From Siphlonurus alternatus (lineage: Eukaryota > Arthropoda > Insecta > Ephemeroptera > Siphlonuridae), in contig OX463778.1 in assembly GCA_949825025.1 (NCBI GenBank), positions 24,485,551 through 24,549,550 on the forward strand: a stretch of DNA of 64,000 bases, read 5' to 3'. Positions 51,883 to 63,739 of this stretch are shown one piece after another; the stretch's first letter is position 1; each line of letters opens with the position of its first letter. The translations under genes were made by a program, and so were the position numbers. Under the pieces are notes generated by a model. It was given only the letters and a program-made list of their open reading frames with translations. It had not been told where the DNA came from and searched no databases.

Positions 51883-52077
51883 ATAATAAATAATATAACA
51901 GGAAGACTGCAATTTATATTACATAATTATTAATTCATGCATGATATTTGCATGCAAATAACGTAGCTGATATTTATTTACTTTAATTTGAATCTGATCT
52001 AAATGAATAAACCCGACTGCTAAAAATAAATGTAAATTTTTTTCGTATTTTTATCATACAATAGGGAATTTTTAAAA

Positions 52078-52175
52078 GTAAAAATATTTTTACCTTTGAA
52101 ATTTTCTTTTGATATTTTTCTATATAGTAAAAATATTTTCCCTTCAAAAAATTCTTTTGATATTTTCCTACGCAA
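52078..52175 (+). repeat. Two-copy 49-bp tandem duplication
   Basis: GTAAAAATATTTT ... CTTTTGATATTTT occurs twice head to tail with a period of 49. The second unit has CCCTTC in place of TACCTTTG. Confidence 0.6.
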
Positions 52176-53630
52176 AAGTGTAAATTAGTTAAATTGAATC
52201 TTGTCCTTGCACACGGCGTAATTTTTGTTTCCTTCCAGCTTACGTTTTGTGATGGTACGTGATGTAATCGGCTGTGAATTCTAATGCAAACATCATAACA
52301 AGGATTATGATCAACGCGAGAGTTAATGCTCTTGAATGTTTACATTTCTGTCAGATTAAATTTATTCGAATAAAGTATAGTAAAAAAAGAAGGATAGGGA
52401 AATAAACTTTCTAAAGTTTTTTATATATATAAAAAAAGCTACATTATAGATTGGATATAAAAATACCTGTAGAGTCGTACTAAAGTGTGCTTGAGTATGT
52501 TAAATATTGGTTAAATAACCAATTAATGGTGTAGTGACCTCAAGTATAAAATTAAACCTGAAACTTTTATTTTCTTTTACAACGACTGTATCGAATTTCA
52601 TAATCAATTTAATTGTTTGTAGAGAACCCACATCAGAATGTCAGAGATGTCATTCTCATCAACGCTTATGTGTGGGCTTCTATGTTACGATAAAAATGTT
52701 AGATCTTGTTTTTTAATGTTTTTTTATTAAAATATGTATGGTGAATATAAACACAGTCTGTGGTATAAAGAGTTTATGTAAAAAAATATAGCATGAAATT
52801 TATTATTGATATGTTACTGTGATTATGGCTTTTTTTGTATGTAATTTATAAATTGAAAGCAATTTTATCAATATTCGTAAAGGAAATTGTGTAGTTCTGC
52901 ACAGCTGGAAATTGATGATAGTTTTCATGCAGACCTACCTGTATTGTTAAAAGGTAAATGATAAGAAGTTACATATAACTTTTGCTCATCGTTGTACTAT
53001 AAACTGCAAATGTCGTATCTTGTGGTAAAGAATGAATTTGACCTCAATAACCATTTTTTATAAAGACCATTATAACAACATAAATGAAACATGACATTTA
53101 GGTAGGACATATTTTTTCTTTTTTCTAATAACATACGACAAAAGAAATCTACGACATTTTATGGCCACATTAAACCAAAGGTATAATATTTCTATTATTA
53201 TTATTTTCTTTAGAATAAAAAATATAAATTTACGAGAGGTCATAACCTTTACAAACTGCATGATCACCAAAATAAGCAAGGTGTCTTAGCTTTGCTTCAT
53301 TTTGAAAAAAAAAAAAAAAAAAAGAATCAGCAATGCTCGCCAACGGTTCCATGCACGAGGCATGTACAACTTAAAACATGTAGTTGTAAGTGACCATGCA
53401 ATTACCCCATCAGCATGCACATTAATTAGACCAAACCTGAAAGTTGTCTCAACCTTTTAATTTTGTTAAAAGTTTAAGTGAACCCTTACCTAATTTCTTA
53501 ACTCGAACTCTTCAAATTAAAGTTTTACATTTCAAATGAATACATCATTCTAGTACAAGGGTTTTAATATATAAGCACCAATATCATGAGTTAACTTTCA
53601 GTTCTGGTGTCATCCCTATGAAAGGCTTAC
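52176..53630. other. AT-rich stretch, no gene
   Basis: Nothing supported. There is an A run at 53306-53323. Confidence 0.5.
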
Positions 53631-53870
53631 CTGCCGGCGACGCGGGTGTCAGTCAGCGTGGCTGGAGAGAGCAGGAGAGATGAAGGATGGTCCGGAGCGG
53701 TGCGGTGTTGGCCGCAGACTGTGAGATCGCCGCCGACAACTCGCGCCTCGCCGCCACAAGAAGCGCCCGAACCTCCTCTTCCTCTCCGCCCCCCCTCTGG
53801 TTGTCTTTCGAGGCGTCTGCGCAACCGCACGCGCGAACCAGCTGGGATCGTAATCATCGCACAAGTCTAA
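53631..53870 (-). other. Candidate minus-strand CpG-rich first exon
   Basis: A sharply bounded GC/CpG-rich block of 240 bp ends, read on the minus strand, GCCGGCAG|GTAAGCC, an almost ideal 5' splice site. A minus frame from ATG at 53857 stays open to the donor (75 codons plus two bases) and would encode an Arg/Gly-rich peptide. A second minus frame and two plus frames are also open, as expected in GC-rich DNA, so coding status is unclear and a 5' untranslated exon is equally likely. It lies antisense within the candidate large intron of the plus-strand gene. Confidence 0.4.
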
Positions 53871-55103
53871 TTGAATGTAAACCATTGTTAGCACACTTAC
53901 ACAAGTACTATATGGACAACGTTAATTAATATACGTGTAAGAAACATTGTTATTATTGTTGATAATGATGAATTAACTTCTTTAACTCAATTGTTACAGC
54001 ACATTATTATTCTCTTTTATAAATAGGATTTAAAGTTGTGTTAATATGTTTTTATAATTAGCATAATATTTTTGAAATAATAATTATATATATTACTACT
54101 AGTATACATATATAAATTACAGTAAAAGCTTGATAAAAAATATTATTGCTGTTGATAAATTTAATTAAAAAAAATACTGAATAGTGGAAAAAAAAATAAG
54201 TCTTAGAAGTTTATATCATATTGAATGCATACTTAAATGTAGAGTTCAATAAATGAATAATAATCATTATAGCAACATATTTAAATTACAAATAAGAAAA
54301 TGTTAAACAGGTGAAGATAAAGTCAAATCGAAGTAAGTGGGTTTTGATCGCGTTCATCAGAATGCAAATACGGGCTCGAGAGACGTGGAAGCATGGAGGG
54401 ATTTTCATTTATTTTGACTGACTCAGTGGATAAAATTAGGTTAATGTATTTTATATTGAAATGTTTTATTATAACAAGATTACTCGATACCTGAGAGGAT
54501 TATATACATTTTTTTTTATTGAATTAGTTATGGAAATTCTTCTATTCGTTTTTATTCTGGACCGAACACAGAAAACAGCTATAAAGCTAAAAAAAATATA
54601 TATACATAAATGAATTTGTCACAAATCCATGTTTTGTTTCGCATTTTCAGGGTGTTAAAATTATAAAAATAAATCAATAAAATGTAATGTTACTTCTATT
54701 CTATTTAATTCGCAATAAGAAAATATGTGGGTAAAAACATTACTATAATAATAATAATTAAAGATTTTTAACTTAAAACAAAATTGATGATAATTTGAAA
54801 CCTTAACTATCCTAATATCTAAAAATACACTAATTTTATACTTTCAACATTTTTTATAATTACTTGAATTTTATTCTATGAATATAAAAATTAAGTATTT
54901 TTTTTTAATTACCTTTTTTTATTACAACATGACATAATTTCTTAAGCTGTTTTATTAAAAATATTTACCTATGAAAAAGATAACTCAGGTGCTAATCTAA
55001 CACATACACTATAAACAGCAAAGTTAGAAAGTCGAGAGCAACAACCCGGTGGCAGTATCTATTTAGTGGACATATGTATTCCTCCCATCCTTCGCTGCAT
55101 TAG
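53871..55103. other. AT-rich intron-like DNA
   Basis: Nothing supported until the polypyrimidine tract and AG that precede 55104. Confidence 0.4.
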
Positions 55104-55221
55104 CATGCCAGTTCTAGCACTCCTCGCTTCCGCGCCCGCCCGATCTACCGAAGCCAACGGCCGCTACGACGACGACGACCAATTCGACGCAAAACACTCC
55201 TCGGAGTCACCTCTTCATGAG
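55104..55221 (+). CDS. Candidate second coding exon: signal-peptide end and acidic segment
   Basis: The acceptor TTCCTCCCATCCTTCGCTGC ... ATTAG precedes C at 55104, and the donor is CATGAG|GTAATG. One frame is fully open: C completes the split codon from exon 1 (AG+C, Ser), and 39 codons follow, ending on a codon boundary. The peptide reads MPVLALLASAPARSTEANG and continues with four consecutive Asp and several Ser, Glu and His residues. Joined to exon 1 it extends the hydrophobic core (LPLLLVMLSLS then MPVLALLASA), a plausible signal peptide cleaved near Ala-Pro-Ala. Base composition is far more GC-rich than the flanks. A second frame is also open until a stop four bases before the donor. 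The following exon must lie beyond 64000 or was missed. Family unknown. Confidence 0.5.
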
Positions 55222-55749
55222 GTAATGTTCTCGTAAATAGTTTATGCTAAGAGGAGCTAAGGTAATAACAACAAACAGTCGTCTTATACATGTTCTCTTT
55301 TATTACTATAGGAATAATTTACAAATAAATTTTAATTATAGTTTATACTCTGCATACAATAAGCTAATTAGTAATTTCAAATAAATACAAAAAAATAAAT
55401 AAATATACATACTGTACTTTAACGTTTAAAAATTAGCATATAAACAAAACATAAATAAAATCAACCAAGTGGAAGTATTATAATAGGAATTTCGTACTGT
55501 ACATTATTATAGTTTAAATTAATGTAATTCCGCATAGTTTATGCATGCCATATTGCATGGAAGATATTCAGTATAAAAAAAAAAGAAAAAATGAGCTACG
55601 AGTTCACTTATATTATGCTTGTCCACTTCTTGCTGACGTAAAAATATACAAGAGTCATAAAAGTAGACTTTTCTTTGCAACCTTTACTGCAACATGTAAT
55701 ATTAAACCTCGCGCTGTTCTGTAACAACTTGAAGTCCCTTTACAAGGTC
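55222..55749. other. AT-rich intron-like DNA
   Basis: Nothing supported. Confidence 0.4.
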
Positions 55750-56941
55750 CATAGAGATCGGGACGGGCGATACGGGTTACTGATATCGATACTTTTGTTT
55801 CATTATATGAGTAATTATTGAGGGGCATTAGTGAAGCAAAATAAGAACATTACCTTTTATACTTGCAATGGGGAATTACCTTACAACTCAAATTTTAATT
55901 TAACTACTATATCATGATAGGGTACATTCATATTAACAATAAATTTGACTTAAGTTTCAACTTTTTTAACTCAAATTTGGGGACTCTGAAGGGATTATTA
56001 GAATAGGGGCAAAGTATGCAACCTGCGGGCAAACCTGAAAATTGTGACGTAGAAACTCCCTAGTTAACACACAACAACTGCCTGATATCATAGTTTGAGC
56101 GTCAAGTAGTGATTGGCTATAAATTTTAGAAACACGATCGAAATCAGCGGGTTTTTCTGTACCCTAACATCAATAGTTTTGTCTCTAATATCAGTTTACT
56201 TTAAGAGTGGTAATCGAAAATATAAATTTATTGCAGGAAAATTTCGCCTGCTAGGCAGTTTCTTTCTACGTCACGTTTTAGCGCTAAATTCAAAAGAAGG
56301 AAGATTTTTAAAAAATTCCCTTGTCTCCAATTTTGAAAATTGAAACTTTTTAGTTTTGGGACATATGCTTTCAAGGCATAAAGCATCTGAAAAAAAAATT
56401 AAAATAAATGTAGGAGAATTCCCCATTAAGGGGTTGTAAGTTCATTTTAAACAAATTAAGCCTCATCATGTAGTATATAATTCGCATGAGAGAGATAAAG
56501 AAAGAGAAAGATTTAAATTAAATTATTTTATTGCAAATATATGGTTAGAAAATTATTTGTAGTTATGTAAAGTATGTGTCGTTATTGTTATTATTATTTT
56601 TTTCGTGTATCTTCTAAAATAATCTTAAAAAAGTTAAAGAGTCATGATGCAAAATGTTATATGTTTTATATAATATATATTAAATTTATGCATGACTTTG
56701 CTCAATTTCACCACAAAGCTATGGTTATTAGATGCAAAACTTATATAAAAAAAGCATGCAAGTACAGAATTTCCTCATTTGCATTTACATTTTTTTTTAA
56801 TTCTTAATTTAAGTTAGTACAAATTTAAATTATAAATATTAAGTAAAACAGTGCAGTGTAAATGTGCAACGTGTTAAATTATCATAAAATTATATCAACT
56901 ACATACATGTGTGGATATATATCGCCCATCCCTTTTCTATG
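55750..56941. mobile_element. Interval between inverted GGGCGATA ends, copy 2
   Basis: CATAGAGATCGGGACGGGCG (then ATA) at the left, and the complement of CATAGAAAAGGGATGGGCG (then ATA) at the right, form an inverted pair of about 22 bp. The left end continues with TTACTGATATCGATACTTTT, similar to the left end at 28974. The interval of about 1.2 kb contains another foldback element. This is probably a nonautonomous DNA transposon with a nested insertion. No transposase is present. Confidence 0.35.
55867..56427. mobile_element. Foldback element with AATGGGG ends, copy 1
   Basis: AATGGGGAATTACC at the left and GGAGAATTCCCCATT at the right, with inner blocks GTGACGTAGAAA and TTTCTACGTCAC also pairing. 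The centre has GTGATTGGCTAT, as in the 15.9 kb element. The size is about 561 bp. The 76-codon frame at 56113-56343 lies inside it and is not a gene. Confidence 0.55.
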
Positions 56942-59208
56942 CTGATGTGAACACAGGGAGCAAAAGAGATTCCCGTTCAGAGAGAGGAGAATAAATAGTG
57001 GCCTATATCTTTTGTCTCGCAGCAGCTAAGAAATTTATTACATCCAGTTGCTTCATTTATGCTCCTCCTCCTCCTGCTGCTGTATATTTGTAATTCCATG
57101 TACAGAGATGGAACTTTAAGCTTTGTAGCTTTATGTTATTATATGAAGGTAGTGAAAAGAAGGAGCTCTCATTGTTCTGGATAATAATTTAATCATGTTC
57201 TATCATAAATATAACATTTTTATTCAAAATATGAATTAATTAAGTTTAAAATTTATAGTAGCTATAACAAAATTTACATATATAATGATATTATTTATGT
57301 TCATCTGATTTTCAAACTGTATTAAATTATGATAGATTGTATTAAATGTAATATTTAAAGTTAGTTGCTTGTTTGTTTTCCAGGAAATTAATTAAGGAAA
57401 TATTGAAAACCAGCAGAGGCAAATCAATGTTGCTTTCTTATATATGTATAATTATTATACGTATTATTTTCCTATTTGTAAACGTTGAAATTCATCCTCA
57501 TAGCAAATGTCTTTCATTTGTCTTGATTTGCAGCTGAAGGTCTCATAATTATTATGTATTTATTCAGGTTTAAACTTTATGGAAGGAAGTTTTATAAGTT
57601 AATCAGTTGATTGTTATTTAAAGTTCAATCCCAGCTTAAAAGTTCTTCTTTTTTTCTTAAGACTTATGTCCATAAATCGTTGCTTAGAACGTAATTAAGT
57701 ACGTTTTTCTCTTATGCAAATATAGCCTTTATGTACATGTGGTATAAGGTCAATTATTACAACAAAACCTCGTGGCATTTGGAATCTAAGGTGAAGATTT
57801 ATAATTATATCATGATTTAAATATAAAATATTACTATGTATTTTTCCACCATAATCGAATAATTAAGATTGCTAAAAAAAAACTAAACTATACAATTGTA
57901 GATTGGTTTTAAAACAGCTCTTGTGTTATTTAAATACAAATGGAAGTGAATACCATTCTCAACGCGTTCATTGTTGTTTACTTCATCTCGACTTGAATGG
58001 TTGAGTCAGGTGCTTGACTAACTGTGAACATAATCTTGTAAACCAACGTTGTTTCAAACGAGAATATTTTATTTCTACGTGTTAAATAATTTGTAATTAG
58101 TGTGCTTCGAAACGTGAGATGTGAATGGTTTTCTCGTCTGCGACGTAGAATGGAATACCGCAATCCAACCTGTTAGTAACCAAGTTTTTACTTAATTAGA
58201 CTTTCGTTAAGGTAATAATTTAGCCCCAGAGAGTACCTCATAATTTAGCACCGAGCACAGAACCTACCACGTGCACCGCATGCATATTGCATTGCCGGCT
58301 GCCAAGGAGAATGATTTATTCACTAAGATAAAGGTGCGATAACTTGGAACTACACTTATAATTTATTTGAATGAAAAAGCGTTTCCTTGTGCAAATATCT
58401 CGTTCTACGTACTTTAATTTTTTACTCAATTAAACAATTTTACAACATTTTTTTTATGCTTTTTTTTTATATATCAAAATCTTGTTTTTAAGAGTTAAAT
58501 TTACACACAGAGTAGATGTTATTAGTAGGAATAATAATTGAATTGACGTTTTTTTACATTGATAACTGTCCAATCAAATCGATGTCATAATATATAACGT
58601 TACGTAATTATTAACTTGTTATCTGGTCTGACGTCATTGATCTGAGCGCGTTTCTGATTTCAATATTTGCTTTATGATACCTATAGCAAAAAAAAAAAAA
58701 AAAAATAACTAAAACATAAAGATACACCTGAAGTCAAAAGTTTCTTCCTTTGTGTGATAATGTTAGTTTTAATTAAGGGAAGTTAAGTGAGATCTAAAGA
58801 GGATTCACTAAACTTGGAAAATGACGTAACAAAGGCTATCGTTTACAAAGTTGGGCCAGCTCGCTGATAAGTGCCAAGATGTTGGTATTGTTAGTAACTC
58901 AGTAAATTTCCAAGTACAGTAGTTAGAAAGAGAAATAAACCCTTGACTTGATATGGCTTATATATTATAGCATATTATGTATAACATGTTTTATTATAGT
59001 CAGTTATCAGTTACTAAGTTTACTGAATATTGCATGTAAATTTATGTATTATATAATTATATATTTTATATAAAGTTCAACGAAAGTATATTAGTAAGTG
59101 CACTGTTTTTGAGAACTCTTTTAAGAAAAGGTCTGTAAACTTTTTTAATGAGGTGCACTAAAGCAAAAAGTCAATGTTCTCATTTGAAGTAAGCCAATAT
59201 ATATTGTA
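56942..59208. other. AT-rich stretch, no convincing gene
   Basis: An acceptor-like TTTTGTCTCGCAG at about 57012-57024 precedes a 41-codon frame that includes a Leu run from CTC/CTG repeats. There is no donor of quality. The rest is AT-rich. Confidence 0.35.
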
Positions 59209-59446
59209 ATACACGATAAAATTTTAAAATTATCACATTTTTTACCTGGAATAAAAAGTTAAACTTCTTTTGCAAATGCGATTTTTAAAATCTTTTGTTG
59301 CAAGAAATTTACTGACAAAAAAATTTAGAAAATGTCCTAAAATATTGTAAGTAAGAGAGTTTAACTTAAATTCTCTTGCATACCAGGAAAATTTGCAAAC
59401 AAATTTGCTAGAAATGGAAAATATTTATAGTGTATTTTTTATAATA
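59209..59446. repeat. Probable decayed family B-like foldback
   Basis: GTAATACACGATAAAATTTT at the left resembles family B ends (GTATTACACGATACAATTTT). The right end, read in complement, has AATACACTATAAATATTTT, and ACCTGG and AAGTTAAACT blocks pair in order. It is heavily diverged. Confidence 0.4.
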
Positions 59447-59733
59447 TTGTTATTTTTTTGTACGAAACTAGATTATATCAAAATCCACTGTGAATAAAAA
59501 TTTTACTGTATAATACAACTGTAGCTCTTTTTTTCTTTCCCATTTTACTGTTATTGACATTCAGGCAATTTAAATTCAGAAAGTAATACCAGACATTTAA
59601 TTGCAGCACAAACTATATGTTGGAAACATGTACAGCATCAATAAATACTAACATAAAAAATTGTAATTTAAATTGAACAAAACAACAACACTTTGATTGC
59701 ATTTAAAAATATAATCGATCAAAAATATATTTC

Positions 59734-60065
59734 AATGGACAACATACATGAAAAAATTTTATTGCAGAAATGAATAGATGGTACGAAATTATGCTACTCT
59801 GAATTTTTTCAGATTTTTTTGAAACCCGGAACTATTTTTAAATAATTATTGAAAGTCCTGTGATTTCAGTTGGCACCCCTGCAGCCTTAATAAAAAGGAT
59901 AGAGACTGATCGCCTATTGACGCCTCCAGGGGGCGTGGCCGCACTTTCAATAATTATTTAAAAATAGTTCTGGGTTTCAAAAAAATGTAAAAGAATTCAG
60001 AGTGGCATAATTTGGTACCCTCTATTCATTTCTGCAATAAAAAAATTTCATGTATGTTGTCCATT
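59734..60065. mobile_element. Foldback MITE-like element, family D, copy 2
   Basis: The same 332-bp palindrome as 47378-47709, nearly identical throughout, including the central CGCCTATTGACGCCTCCAGG. The flanks (ATTTC and TTTGC) do not give a clean target duplication. Confidence 0.85.
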
Positions 60066-60309
60066 TGCACACTAGGACAGCTGAAACAATGCTCATGCTC
60101 TGTTTGTATCCGATGGTGAAAGTACTGGATATTATCTCAGCTTTATAAATATTAAAGAACATACTGAAGTCATAAATTCATAGATTATTTGTATATTTTT
60201 TACAATACCATTCCTTAACAAAAAAGTTAATAAAAAAGTTAGTGCAAGCTATCGATGTTAATTTTTTTGTTAATTAAGCAAAGTGTACTGCATGTGTATT
60301 GAGTGGCTG

Positions 60310-60450
60310 AGGTTTTACACGGTTCCCTCAATCTCACCTCAGAAAATGCTGGGACGTGTAACAGGCCGTGGCCACCATTCTTCCCTCCCCTACCCATTAA
60401 TCCGACTCGAGCTTCAAGTTCATATAGCTGTCCCTTTAAAAAAAATTAAA
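60310..60450 (+). mobile_element. SINE-like tail related to 29.5 kb
   Basis: TTTACACGGTTCCCTCAATC followed by CTACCCATTAATCC, GAGCTTCAAGTTCAT and an A-rich end aligns in order with ACGGTTCCCTCAGTC, CTACCCAATCC and GAGCTCTAAGATCAT at 29.5-29.7 kb. No 5S-like head is visible here, so the copy is 5'-truncated or a different subfamily. Confidence 0.4.
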
Positions 60451-60530
60451 CAGTAGTTTATCCCTGTAAAAACTAACACTTGAGAGTCGAGAGCTGGGAC
60501 AATATTTTAGACTTTGCCTATGGAGACGCG

Positions 60531-60791
60531 GTACACCTCTGGACATCACGAACTTTACTCCTGCCTCAATTGCTGCCTCTCCTTATGGGAGTTATGTGCT
60601 ATTCAGGGGCACACCTTTTTGGTTCTGATAGTAGCTCCAATGGACAGAGAGATACAGATTTGTAATTTTGAAAGTTGTAAGCACCCAATTTACCTATATC
60701 AAAATAGTTTTGGATCGCGCTTCCACAGACTGCGTGGTGACGTCTACAAACAGAGCAGGAGTAAAGTTCGTGGTATCCAGAGGTGGTGTAC
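60531..60791. repeat. Inverted repeat with GC-richer loop
   Basis: GTACACCTCTGGACATCACG and AACTTTACTCCTGC at the left pair with GCAGGAGTAAAGTT and CGTGGTATCCAGAGGTGG at the right. The arms are about 35 bp and the loop about 190 bp. Four overlapping frames on both strands cover it, and the shared HELYSC peptide on opposite strands exposes them as palindrome shadows. Confidence 0.6.
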
Positions 60792-62558
60792 TTAACTTGA
60801 CCTCCATTGCGATAAAGAGACTGGGTACTCTTCTCACCACCTTTGTCACCTTGCAAATTTGCATCCCCTTGATCTATTGTGCAACTGCAGCATCGGCAAA
60901 CAAGGCATAAATTGTAGCTCATAGTTCATACAAAATGCATTTTCTGTATTTAAAAATATAAACTTCATCGTGTATTCCATTTTTGTAAGGAGGTGCTTGT
61001 GTTTTTTTAATCATATTGTTATTTTTTAAATTTATTTTTTCAGTTGTGATTTAAATTATTTTCAATATAAATAAATAATATCACGTATAATGCAACAGCA
61101 TTTGCCATGATTAAGAAAGTAATAAAATCGTATTTCATTTAAAATATAAAATTAATTTTTCTTTATTGCCATTTGCATGAAATATTTTATTAATATGATT
61201 TTTTTCATTTGATTTACAGCTTCATAATATTTTTATGAGTTATGAAAAAGAAATCCAAGACCGTTTATTTTATAATATTTATGATTTACAACTATAAGAA
61301 TGTATATGCAATGTGACTTGCATCGTTCAATATGTATAAGAGAATATTCAAAGCATAAAGAATTCATTCTTCGCTACGTTTATTCTAGATATATAGATGT
61401 CTTCAATATTCAAATGGAAAAAGTATTGAAATGTTTTGACGTGTCTAAGATTTTTTTTTACCATTTTTGTGCATTGTAAAATAAACATATTGTTTCTGAT
61501 GTACTGACTCAATATTTTTATATCTATTTCTTCAAGTGTAAATACAGACCCCACGTTGCGTGCAATTTCTATGTGTCTGAATACATACAGTGAGCGTTGA
61601 AGGCGGATTCAGATAAGCGGCAACGGCGATGTGACGCGTTTTTGATGCACAAGCTGTGAAATCTTATCCTGCATATTATTATTATTATTGCTAATTTTAA
61701 TCCGTAATGAAAGACAACGATTGCTTCTATACAAAATATTAACCCGTTCTAATTTGTCGCTAAATAATTTGCCTAACGAAACATCTTGATACTGGCAACG
61801 TGGCTAGTTGCTAGATCATCTCGCCGTAAGTTAGGCAACATGTTTAGCATCAAAATAAAATTGGTTACATATAATAATAATATATATACAGCAAGGAAAT
61901 TTAATAAACTGGTTACACAAAATCGAGAATTAAAATGCAAAGATTGACCAAAATGCACAATTTGTGCTCATTATTAATTTAAATTTGATCTGATTGTGAG
62001 TGCAATATTTTACCTAAAATGGTTTATGTATGCTACAGCGTCTGAAAGTTAATGATGAATGAAAAAATATGAAGCAGAAAGTGTAACAGTTTCACATGGA
62101 AAGTGACAAAATTACAAGTTGTTTCTTTCTAATAGAATTTTGTCTCTTTGTTTGGCAGGCCCTTTATACCTTTTATGCATGGTGAACTATAAACAATGGC
62201 CCCATTTGATGCGATCACAACACACTTAATGTAAGTTACTTCCTCAGGTATAGAAAATGCTGTGCAGGTTCCCCTCCCGCCATAAATTCTAATTTCGGCC
62301 CTAACGAGGGTGTACTTCCATACAAGGGCTAATAGAATTTAACCCCCTGGTGGGTAAATTAATAACCATGCGGTGAATTAATTTAAATATAAGTAGTTAG
62401 GGTGTACAGAAACCATCTTAAATATTATAACAAATTTTCTACTTAGATATTTTTGAAAAATATAAAGTTTAAGTTAATATAAAAAGCATCACCAGATAAT
62501 TCAAAAACAAATTTTAAAGATATTTTTAATGGATATTAAAAACACAAAAATAGGTAAA
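60792..62558. other. AT-rich stretch, no gene
   Basis: Nothing supported. 62150-62350 is somewhat less AT-rich. Confidence 0.45.
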
Positions 62559-62584
62559 AATATATATATATATATATATATATA
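62559..62584. repeat. (TA)n microsatellite
   Basis: About 13 TA units. Confidence 0.9.
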
Positions 62585-63035
62585 ATAACAAAAATATTTA
62601 AAGCTCGTCTATAAATGATATTTTCATTATATTTAAATTTTTTGTCAAAAATTGTTTTTAATAAAATTTTATTGATACCAGCAGAGCGAAACAACAACAA
62701 AATATAATAAAAAAAGCTTGATAATTAATTAAACATTTTGGACAGCAGATTTTGATGCCGCGCGCGGTGAGAGTATTTTCACTTGAATTGAAGGAGACCG
62801 TTCTTCGCGCGTGACACGTGCATTATGTTAAATGAAATTAATGACAGAAGCGAGCACCACCAGATCGATGTCGGTAATGGAGCGACCGAACATCGTTCAT
62901 CAGAATGTTTCTCTACACTGAAAATAAGCTTAGCCACCAAAAAAATATCGAGAAAATTGCGGATAGGAATAATAACCTTGTACGTGTGACTAGACTAGTA
63001 TTTATAAGTAAAGATAAATCATCCTCATTTATATA
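62585..63035. other. AT-rich DNA with a CpG-richer patch
   Basis: 62755-62895 contains GCCGCGCGCGG and an E-box CACGTG (62816-62821). It is possibly regulatory. No frame is supported. Confidence 0.3.
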
Positions 63036-63187
63036 ACGTACGTACACTCGTCTCCTTGGAAAATTTCCGTTAGCAGCCTTGTTAATCACCATGCCCTGTG
63101 TTACACTCATAATGATGATTATCTGCAAGTGAACATTTTCTAAGGCGATGAGTGTACATTCCGATACAAAATTCATGCGTACGTACA
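63036..63187. mobile_element. Foldback element, family G, copy 2
   Basis: ACGTACGTACACTCGTCTCC at the left pairs with GGCGATGAGTGTACATT and GCGTACGT at the right. The left arm (GAAAATTTCCGTTAGCAGCC then TTGTTAATCACCAT) aligns with the complement of the right arm of 42965-43097. The 91-codon minus frame here is a repeat shadow. Confidence 0.6.
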
Positions 63188-63250
63188 AATCTTAATGTAT
63201 GAAACTAATAAAATAATAATTAATAAATAACTAATAATTGAAAAAAATGC

Positions 63251-63739
63251 AATGGGGTACTGACCGGTATTTGAGTTAGCGATACTAGTAAAAAGTACTG
63301 TGAATTCTATGAAGAAGGAGCCCTGTTAGAGCATTCTACGACAATTTGCTGATTTTATATGAATTTTTAAAACTTTTTTTGATGACGTCATAGCATTGAA
63401 TCTTAAATGGGAAAATGCATCAGTTAACATTGCTAAAATGAAAAGTTATTGAGGTAGGAATTTGAAACCTTCATTATCGTGATTCTAGCACCTAAAAACC
63501 TTGCAAATAAAGGTTTGGTTACATTGCAATATTAAGTATGAGATTTGGCAATGTTAACTGATCTATGTTCCCATTTAAGATTTAATGCTATGACGTCATT
63601 TTTGAGAGGTTTCAAAAATTCATATAAAATCAAGAAATTGTCGTAGAATGCTGTAATAGGGCTTTTTCTTCATGAAATTCTCGTGCCTTTTGAAATGTTG
63701 ACAAAAACTTGAAACTTTTTTTTTTGTCAGTACCCCATT
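63251..63739. mobile_element. Foldback element with AATGGGG ends, copy 2
   Basis: AATGGGGTACTGAC and GTCAGTACCCCATT bound the element. Arms of about 200 bp share GAGCATTCTACGACAATTT, ATGACGTCATAGCATTGAAT and GCATCAGTTAACATTGC with their complements. The size is about 489 bp. TGACGTCA occurs in both arms. It is far better preserved than the 55.9 kb element. Confidence 0.75.

Noticed and set aside
57012..57180. Acceptor-like site followed by a Leu-rich 41-codon frame, a possible third exon
   Set aside because: The Leu run comes from a CTC/CTG repeat, and the first possible donor (AAG|GTAGTG) is poor. It was not convincing enough to extend the gene model.
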